Below, in pieces: positions 34,442 through 39,675 of a DNA stretch of 39,675 nucleotides. The stretch comes from an uncultured Limosilactobacillus sp. (GTDB lineage Bacteria; Bacillota; Bacilli; Lactobacillales; Lactobacillaceae), in NCBI GenBank assembly GCA_944327195.1, contig CALVGV010000022.1, positions 1-39,675 of the forward strand, read 5' to 3'. Within the stretch, counting starts at the first letter, position 1. Every line of letters begins with the position of its first letter. The translations under genes were made by a program, and so were the position numbers. The notes below the pieces were generated by a model. It was given only the letters and a program-made list of their open reading frames with translations, was not told the DNA's origin and searched no databases.

Positions 34442-34685
34442 ACCCGAGAGGTCATTGACGGGGGTTGTGCAAGGCGTAACCTACGTTGATGGCTTCTTTC
34501 GTATTCTGGAGGTGGCCATCGTTACCACCGGTTTCGACTGGGAAGGGACGACGATCACGGTCACCGGTAACCTGGGCCCGCTGGTGGTGGGGGACTACTG
34601 CCGCTTCACCGGCCGCCTGCAGGAAAGCAAGCGCTACGGGATCCAATTCCAGGCAAGCCGGGCGGAACGACTGCCACTGAGCTAG
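34422..34685 (+). CDS. Small free-standing OB-fold protein, paralogue of the RecD2 N-terminal domain
   Basis: From about codon 13 the 87-aa product (GVVQGVTYVDGFFRILEVAI and on) aligns without gaps to residues about 24-90 of the RecD2 encoded 0.4 kb downstream. About 30 of 66 positions are identical by eye, including GxFRIL, ITVxGxLG, VGD and KRYGxQF. So it is an isolated copy of that OB domain without helicase motifs. The start is uncertain: ATG at 34422 overlaps the TPR gene by 20 bases, while TTG at 34455 has GAGAGG only three bases upstream. It could be a single-strand-binding accessory, or a remnant of a partial duplication of the recD2 5' end. Confidence 0.65.
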   Translation: MKRKTSKPERSLTGVVQGVTYVDGFFRILEVAIVTTGFDWEGTTITVTGNLGPLVVGDYCRFTGRLQESKRYGIQFQASRAERLPLS

Positions 34686-34889
34686 AGTGCGCTTTGGGGA
34701 TGAAAGGCGGAAGTGGCGACGGAATGCACTTAGGAGCGACCAGTGATTTCACGCAGTCGGTCCGGTCAAACCAGCATCCGTCCATGAGCCGGGACCGCTA
34801 ATGATGTTGGAGCTGGAATTGAAGGGGGGCCGTAAAATTGGCTTCCAGTTGGAGATTGAAAGTAGGGGAGAACGAACGCCAATCGTTGC
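34686..34889. other. Gene-free segment before repeat C
   Basis: This 204-base segment is less GC-rich than its neighbours. It has no supported gene, though short frames are open on both strands. It lies between the small OB gene and repeat C, so it may have arrived with the repeat. Confidence 0.45.
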
Positions 34890-35042
34890 CCGGGCCGGAG
34901 CGGAGCGAAAATGCGGGCCAAGATGGCGAAATTTCACTTGGCGGGTTTCCCGCCTAGTGAAAGGCCGAGTTCTGAGACCCAGAGGGGCTCAGAATCGTGC
35001 CCGCCATCGTCACGGACCGCAATTTTCGCGGAGCGGAGGTCC
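34890..35042 (-). repeat. Structured intergenic repeat, copy C
   Basis: The outer stem pairs CGAAAATGCGG with CCGCAATTTTCG and the middle stem GATGGCG with CGCCATC. Hairpin 2 is TTTCACTTGGCGGG/CCCGCCTAGTGAAA as in copy A. Hairpin 1 is GTTCTGAG/CTCAGAA, a third sequence version that keeps pairing. Its ends match copies A and B. It ends 35 bases before the recD2 start, so it is probably in the recD2 leader. Confidence 0.85.
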
Positions 35043-35077
35043 CCCGTCCCAACGCCAAAGAATCAGAGGAGGAGATC

Positions 35078-37726
35078 ATGGCAAATTTCAACCAACCGGT
35101 GACCCACCGCGAGTCGGTGCAACCGACCGGGCCAACCAGCTTTATCGGCAAGGTCAAGGTGGTAATCTTTGAGCGCGGGCTCTTCCGCATCCTCGCCGTC
35201 CGCGTGGAGGAAACCAACTTCGAGTGGGACCAGGAAGAAATCACCGTCAAGGGCCAGCTCGGCGACGTCGTTGAGGGCGACCGCTACGAGTTCGAGGGCC
35301 GGGTGGTTGACGACAAGCGCTACGGCCTCCAGTTCGCCAGCACCGGGGCCCACGTCGTCCTGCCGCAGAACCCGGCCCAGCTGGCGACCTTCGTCAAGTT
35401 CCACGGGGTCCACCTCCACGCCCCCAAGAAGTCCAGCCAGGCCGTCTTCAAGGCCCTCGGCGACCAGGCGATGAAGCAGGTCACCGACGACCCGAACGTC
35501 CTAAAGGAGGTTGAGGGCTTCGGGATCGGCGACCAGCAACGGCTGATCGACTTCTTCACCCGGCTCGACTTCGGCAACACCACCGGCAAGATCATCCAGC
35601 AACTTAAGGGATACGGCCTCAGCGAGCGGCTGGTCAACCTGATCTTCGACCACTTTGGCGTCCAGACCCTGACCGATTTGACCAGCAACCCCTACTGCCT
35701 GGCCCAGCTGGCCGACGCTGAGCTGCCCTTCCGCCGGGTTGACGAGCTGGCCCAGCAGCACTACCAGGTGGCCGCCCTCGACCCGCGCCGGCTCCAGGCG
35801 GCGATCCTGGTGGCGGCCCGCGAGCTGACCGCCCGTTCCGGTGACAGCCACGTTGCAGACACCGTCCTCCTCCAGTTCGCCAGCCGCCTGGTGGCCGGGA
35901 TCGACCCGACGACCCTCGTTCCCCAGCTCCGCGAACTGCTGGCGGCCGAGAAGCTCAACCTGGAGGGCAACCAAGTCTACCCGGCGGCCCTCTACCAGGC
36001 TGAGCAGCAGATCGCCGACTGCCTGCACAACTTGCTGACCGATTCCGCCCTCAAGCGCCCCAGCGACCGGCGGGTGACCACCGTCCTCGACGAGATTGAG
36101 GCCGGCCTCGACTACGACTACGACGCCGTCCAGCGCGAGGCGATCACCAAGGCCCTCCAGTCGCCGGTCCTGCTCTTGACCGGGGGCCCGGGGACCGGGA
36201 AGACGACGATCGTTAAGGGGATCGTCAAGGCGACCCTGGCGCTGGATAAGAAGGCCAAGGAGGAGGACATCCTGCTGGTGGCCCCGACTGGCCGGGCGGC
36301 CAAGCAGGTGGCCCGGGTGACCGGCCTGGCCGCCTCGACCATCCACCGCCTCCTCGGGCTGACCGCCGAGGTAACGGCCGCCGACCTGGTTTCCCAAGAC
36401 GTTCCCGAGCTGGAGGGGAAGCTGCTGATCGTCGACGAGATGTCGATGACCGACCTGGCCCTCTTTGCCACCCTGATCCGGGCGGTCGGGCCGGCAACCC
36501 GGGTGGTTCTGGTCGGCGACTTCGACCAGCTACCCTCGGTCGGCCCCGGCCAGGTCTTCCGTGACCTGCTGGCGGCGGCGGAATTGCCGCAGATTCGCCT
36601 GACCAAGATTCACCGCCAGGCGGCCGACTCCTCCCTGATCCCGCTGGCGCAAAAGATCAACGCCGGCGAGGTCTCCCCGGCCCTCTTTGCCCCGGCCGAT
36701 CCCAACCGCTACCCGCACCGCCGCTTCTTTCACGCGACCCTGCCCCAGGTGGCAACCGTGATCACCCAGGCGGTCCAGCTCTACCACGACCGGCACGGCC
36801 TCTCGCTGATGGACATCCAGATCCTGGCGCCGGTCCACGCGGGCCTGGCCGGGACCCAGAACCTGAATGCCCACCTCCAGGCGGCCCTCAACCCGGAGGC
36901 GGCCGACAAGCCGGAGGTCGTCCTTGCCGCCAGCCAGCGGGTCTTCCGCGTTGGTGACAAGGTGATGCAGACGGTCAACGACCCCGACCGCGACGTCTTC
37001 AACGGCGACCTCGGCATCATCCAGTCGATTGAGGGAACTAATGCCCGCCACACCAACCGTGAGAGCAAGGCGGCCCTCAAGGTGATCGTCGACTTTGACG
37101 GCACCGAGGTTGAGTACACCCGGCCCCAGGACGTCGGCGCCCTCCAGCTGGCCTACTGCATGACGATCCACAAGTCGCAGGGGAGCCAGGCCCCGGTCGT
37201 CATCCTGCCGATGGTGGAGGACTACTTCCCACGAAACCCGGCGGCGCCGACGATCATGCGCCGCAACCTGCTGTACACGGCGGTCACCCGGGCGGCCCGG
37301 GCCCTGATGCTGGTCGGCGACCCGACCGCCTTCGTCCGCTGCGCCGCCACCGCCACCAACTATCGCCAAACCACCCTGACTGAACGGATCGAGGAGGCCT
37401 TCGGTAAGGGGGCGGGGGAGCAGTCTGAGCCCCGGCCGGCAAAGAGGACGGCGGCAAAGCCAAGCCCGCAGCCGGCCAAACCGGCCCCCGTCACCGAGAA
37501 CCCGACAGCCGGGGAGGATTCAAAGGGGGACCCGAACCTGACCACCGGTGCCGACCCGCTCCCCTTCGATAAGTCCCGCCCCCAGCCGGCCAAGCCGGCC
37601 GCTGATCCGTCACCGGTACCAACGCCAGCCCCGGCGACCGACCAGGGGCTGACCCCGGAACTGGCTGCCAGCGGGATGATTGATCCCCTGATCGGGATGG
37701 AGGGGGTCGCACCAAGCGATTTCTAG
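35078..37726 (+). CDS. recD2: RecD-like ATP-dependent DNA helicase RecD2
   Basis: RecD2 is a 5'-3' superfamily 1B helicase acting in repair and replication-fork maintenance without RecBC. The 882-aa protein has an N-terminal OB domain (residues about 20-95), a helix-hairpin-helix region and Walker A GGPGTGKTT (Lys375). LLIVDEMSMTD is motif II, VGDFDQLPSVGPGQVFRD motif III, and AYCMTIHKSQGSQ is near the end. After about residue 785 a Pro/Ala/Lys-rich tail is added. GAGGAGGAG stands before the ATG at 35078; the longer open frame runs through repeat C and is not credible. Confidence 0.95.
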   Translation: MANFNQPVTHRESVQPTGPTSFIGKVKVVIFERGLFRILAVRVEETNFEWDQEEITVKGQLGDVVEGDRYEFEGRVVDDKRYGLQFASTGAHVVLPQNPAQLATFVKFHGVHLHAPKKSSQAVFKALGDQAMKQVTDDPNVLKEVEGFGIGDQQRLIDFFTRLDFGNTTGKIIQQLKGYGLSERLVNLIFDHFGVQTLTDLTSNPYCLAQLADAELPFRRVDELAQQHYQVAALDPRRLQAAILVAARELTARSGDSHVADTVLLQFASRLVAGIDPTTLVPQLRELLAAEKLNLEGNQVYPAALYQAEQQIADCLHNLLTDSALKRPSDRRVTTVLDEIEAGLDYDYDAVQREAITKALQSPVLLLTGGPGTGKTTIVKGIVKATLALDKKAKEEDILLVAPTGRAAKQVARVTGLAASTIHRLLGLTAEVTAADLVSQDVPELEGKLLIVDEMSMTDLALFATLIRAVGPATRVVLVGDFDQLPSVGPGQVFRDLLAAAELPQIRLTKIHRQAADSSLIPLAQKINAGEVSPALFAPADPNRYPHRRFFHATLPQVATVITQAVQLYHDRHGLSLMDIQILAPVHAGLAGTQNLNAHLQAALNPEAADKPEVVLAASQRVFRVGDKVMQTVNDPDRDVFNGDLGIIQSIEGTNARHTNRESKAALKVIVDFDGTEVEYTRPQDVGALQLAYCMTIHKSQGSQAPVVILPMVEDYFPRNPAAPTIMRRNLLYTAVTRAARALMLVGDPTAFVRCAATATNYRQTTLTERIEEAFGKGAGEQSEPRPAKRTAAKPSPQPAKPAPVTENPTAGEDSKGDPNLTTGADPLPFDKSRPQPAKPAADPSPVPTPAPATDQGLTPELAASGMIDPLIGMEGVAPSDF

Positions 37727-37736
37727 CCGGGAATGC

Positions 37737-37765
37737 TTGCAATTTGCCGGCTGGCTTGTGATAAT
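37737..37765 (+). promoter_or_regulatory. Promoter of prs
   Basis: TTGCAA (37737-37742) and GATAAT (37760-37765) are separated by 17 bases, and a TGT precedes the -10. It begins 10 bases after the recD2 stop. A GCCGG/CCGGC inverted repeat overlaps it. Confidence 0.65.
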
Positions 37766-37808
37766 AAACGTGAAAATTCGTGTAATTTGAGCCCGGAAGG
37801 ATGGAAAA

Positions 37809-38789
37809 ATGAGCGAAATGAAAAATGCTGATCAGGTGCGCCTCTTTGCCTTGAACTCGAACCGGCCGCTGGCGGAGAAGATCGCCGCCCAGCTGGGGAT
37901 GCCGCTGAGCGAGTGCACGGTGAGTCACTTTGCCGACGGTGAAATTGCGGTCACGATCAACGAGAGCGTCCGCGGTTGTGAGGTTTACGTGATCCAGGCG
38001 GTTGCCGCCCCGGTTAACAGCAACCTGATGGAGCTGTTGATCATGGTTGATGCCCTGCGGCGGGCGAGTGCCAAAAAGGTCAACGTGGTGATGCCGTACT
38101 ACGGCTACGCCCGTCAGGACCGCAAGGCACGGTCGCGGGAACCAATTACCGCCAAGCTGGTGGCCAACCTGCTGGAGATGGACAAGATCGACCGGCTGAT
38201 CACCGTTGACCTCCACGCCCCGCAGGTTCAGGGCTTCTTTGACATTCCGGTGGACCACCTGATGGCGGCACCGACCCTGGTGCAACACTTCCTGGACAAG
38301 GGCTTTGGTGACGACCTGGTGATCGTGGCGCCCGACCACGCCGGGGTCAACCAGGTGCGCCGCTTCGCCGAGCTGATCGGTGGGGCACCGATTGCGATCG
38401 TTGACCAGCGCAACGACGACAACCGGGCAACCGATTCGGCCCCGATGCCGGACATGGTGATCGGTGACGTGAAGGACAAGGTGGCAATCGTGGTCGACGA
38501 CATCATCGACACCGGCCGCCGGGTGGCCACCTCGGCCAAGTTGCTGAAGCAGTTTGGCGCCAAGGAGGTCTACGCCGCCGCCACCCACGTCGTCCTCTCC
38601 GGGGAGGCCCCGCAGGTCCTGGACGATTCGGAACTGACCAAGGTGGTGGTAACCGACACGATCAACCAGCCGGCCGACCGCCAACCGGAAAAGCTGGTTA
38701 CCCTCTCGGTGGCCCCACTCCTGGCCGGTGCCCTGGCCCGGATCCACAACCACGAATCGATTCACGACCTTTACAAGTTACAAAAGTAA
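37809..38789 (+). CDS. prs: Ribose-phosphate pyrophosphokinase
   Basis: The enzyme makes PRPP from ribose 5-phosphate and ATP for purine, pyrimidine, His, Trp and NAD synthesis. Signatures are PYYGYARQDRKARSREPITA (catalytic flexible loop region), DLHAPQVQGFFDIPVDHL and the PRPP-binding loop VVDDIIDTGRRVAT. The 326-aa length is that of the class I enzyme. GGAAGGATGG precedes the ATG. It is monocistronic with its own promoter and terminator. Confidence 0.95.
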   Translation: MSEMKNADQVRLFALNSNRPLAEKIAAQLGMPLSECTVSHFADGEIAVTINESVRGCEVYVIQAVAAPVNSNLMELLIMVDALRRASAKKVNVVMPYYGYARQDRKARSREPITAKLVANLLEMDKIDRLITVDLHAPQVQGFFDIPVDHLMAAPTLVQHFLDKGFGDDLVIVAPDHAGVNQVRRFAELIGGAPIAIVDQRNDDNRATDSAPMPDMVIGDVKDKVAIVVDDIIDTGRRVATSAKLLKQFGAKEVYAAATHVVLSGEAPQVLDDSELTKVVVTDTINQPADRQPEKLVTLSVAPLLAGALARIHNHESIHDLYKLQK

Positions 38790-38806
38790 GCCGAATTCTA
38801 CTGAAG

Positions 38807-38838
38807 AAGGTCCGCACCGGGAAATGGTGCGGGCCTTT
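38807..38838 (+). terminator. Terminator of prs
   Basis: AAGG-CCGCACC and GGTGCGG-CCTT arms pair with one mismatch around GGGAAAT, and T-rich sequence follows. Confidence 0.85.
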
Positions 38839-38864
38839 CTGCTATTTTCAGGATGCTTAACTAC

Positions 38865-38881
38865 CTCTCTTTGAAAGAGAG
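38865..38881. promoter_or_regulatory. Perfect palindrome, possible operator for the surface-protein gene
   Basis: CTCTCTTT and AAAGAGAG flank a single central base. It stands about 55 bases ahead of the -10 of the following gene in AT-rich DNA, a position suited to a regulator. No known binding-site family is recognised. Confidence 0.4.
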
Positions 38882-38912
38882 AAATTCCTCCTATCGCAAA
38901 AATGATTATATG

Positions 38913-38941
38913 ATGAAATTGTCGTGAAATTAATGTATAAT
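38913..38941 (+). promoter_or_regulatory. Promoter of the surface-protein gene
   Basis: A perfect TATAAT stands at 38936-38941, with TGAAAT 17 bases upstream as a modest -35. A GAAAACGCTTTAC sequence about 20 bases downstream partly resembles a CcpA cre site but lacks two consensus positions. Confidence 0.55.
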
Positions 38942-38997
38942 TTTAATCGTAGAAATTGAGAAAACGCTTTACGTTATTAGTGGGAGGATAATTGATA

Positions 38998-39663
38998 ATG
39001 CGGGCGAAAAAAGATTTTGTTGTTATGACGGGAGTTGCGGCTGTTGCGACTGCGGGGGGCCTAATTACCACAACGACGGCCAATGCGGATACTACCCCGG
39101 CGGCATCTTCCCAAACTACTCGGGCAACAACGGGGGTAACAATTAGTGTTGACCAGGCACAAACTAACGTTAATTCTGCCAGCCAGGCCGTTACAAGGGC
39201 CCAAGCTGATGCAAGTCAAGCGGCCGCCGGGGTTACAAGTGCGACGGTTGAAGCAGGGGCGGCAGGTGATGCCTTATTACAGGCGCAGTCAGCGGCTAAT
39301 AGTGCAAGTAGGGAGGCAGTGGAACAGGCCGCTGAAATTACGTCGGGGAGTGTTAGCTACCTGGAAACTGCGGTTACAAGTGGTCAGTCGGTTGTTTCAC
39401 AAGCAACTAGCAACGTTTCGGCGGCGAGTGAGACCGTAACCTCAGCGAGTTTAGCTGCTAGTCAAGCAAAGAATGCCACTAATTCCCAAGCAAACAAAGT
39501 TAATGAAGCGCGGCAAAAGCTAACCGAAGTTCAAAACAGTCCGACGGTAAGTGAGGCACAAAGCTCAGTTGATGAGGCCTCCGCTGCTGTTACTAACTAT
39601 CTGAAACTTGAAAGCACCTTAAAGAACCAGAGCCCACGCCAGCTCTGGTTTTGTTGGCCTTAA
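38998..39663 (+). pseudogene. N-terminal part of a secreted coiled-coil surface protein, apparently truncated
   Basis: The 221-aa frame begins MRAKKDFVVMTGVAAVATAG and has a signal peptide with likely cleavage after TANA-D (about residue 31). Long Ala/Ser/Gln-rich heptad repeats follow (VDQAQTNVNSASQAVTRAQA and similar), as in SEC10/PgrA-type adhesins of lactobacilli. Codon use is AT-richer than in all neighbours. The last 11 residues (NQSPRQLWFCWP) are read through a terminator hairpin. No LPxTG anchor is present, so the gene looks cut off. The TTG at 38992 is a possible alternative start. Because the window ends 12 bases later, an assembly edge or insertion cannot be excluded. Confidence 0.6.
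39625..39655 (+). terminator. Terminator-like hairpin within the end of the surface-protein frame
   Basis: AACCAGAGC (39625-39633) and GCTCTGGTT (39642-39650) form a perfect 9-bp stem with loop CCACGCCA, followed by TTGTT. The reading frame passes straight through it, which a normal coding sequence would not. Confidence 0.65.
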
Positions 39664-39675
39664 ATTAGTTTTAGA

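Noticed and set aside
34749-34937. A 62-aa minus-strand frame near repeat C (ending GSWTDAGLTGPTA)
   Set aside because: It has no SD, starts inside the repeat and has no recognisable protein pattern, so it was not called as a gene.
34997-35077. N-terminal extension of recD2 through repeat C
   Set aside because: The extra 27 residues are encoded by the repeat end, while GAGGAGGAG directly precedes the ATG at 35078.

Overview
The window is one continuous stretch of a GC-rich (about 60 % by eye) low-GC-phylum bacterium, almost certainly a member of the Lactobacillaceae. The evidence is the gene order mraZ-rsmH-ftsL-pbp-mraY-murD-murG-divIB-ftsA-ftsZ-sepF-yggT-ylmH-divIVA-ileS, the Lactobacillales-type small proteins (DUF4044, DUF3397, DUF1831), the coiA/spxH/relQ/nadK/rluD block and the mnmA/TPR/recD2 block. 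The species cannot be fixed from the sequence; a Limosilactobacillus-like organism is only a guess. GTG and TTG starts with good Shine-Dalgarno (SD) sequences are common. Most genes use GC-ending codons. The last 0.8 kb, a surface-protein fragment, is clearly more AT-rich.

Layout. 1-5.5 kb: coiA (DNA uptake), convergent spxH (ClpXP adaptor), then a relQ-nadK-rluD operon and a convergent 6-phosphogluconolactonase-type gene. 5.6-9.7 kb: an RlmA-type methyltransferase, a structured leader with an intrinsic terminator ahead of trmL, then ftsK and a tiny convergent DUF4044 gene. 9.8-24.6 kb: DUF3397, a second structured region with a terminator, then the complete division and cell-wall cluster starting at mraZ, whose promoter carries three GTGG repeats at exact 10-bp spacing (MraZ boxes). 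24.6-27.7 kb: an isoleucine T-box and ileS. 27.8-31.0 kb: an operon of a cold-shock-domain protein, an ADP-ribose pyrophosphatase, a small membrane protein, mtnN, a cysteine desulfurase and DUF1831. 31.8-38.8 kb: mnmA (which uses desulfurase sulfur for tRNA thiolation), a histidine phosphatase, a TPR protein, a small OB-fold protein, recD2 and prs. 38.9 kb to the end: the beginning of an AT-rich secreted coiled-coil surface protein that runs into a terminator hairpin.

The most unusual content is a family of five roughly 150-bp intergenic structured repeats (about 14.50, 22.41, 31.07, 31.55 and 34.89 kb). Each folds into an outer stem enclosing two hairpins. Stem sequences differ between copies, but both sides change together so pairing is kept, and hairpin variants are combined in a mosaic way. 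One copy is nested inside another. Two copies in inverted orientation bracket a lower-GC segment with an orphan reading frame. A third lies next to a free-standing duplicate of the RecD2 N-terminal OB domain. I know of no named family for this element; calling it new would need database searches. Two terminator-ended structured regions upstream of trmL and mraZ are further candidates for undescribed RNA regulation.
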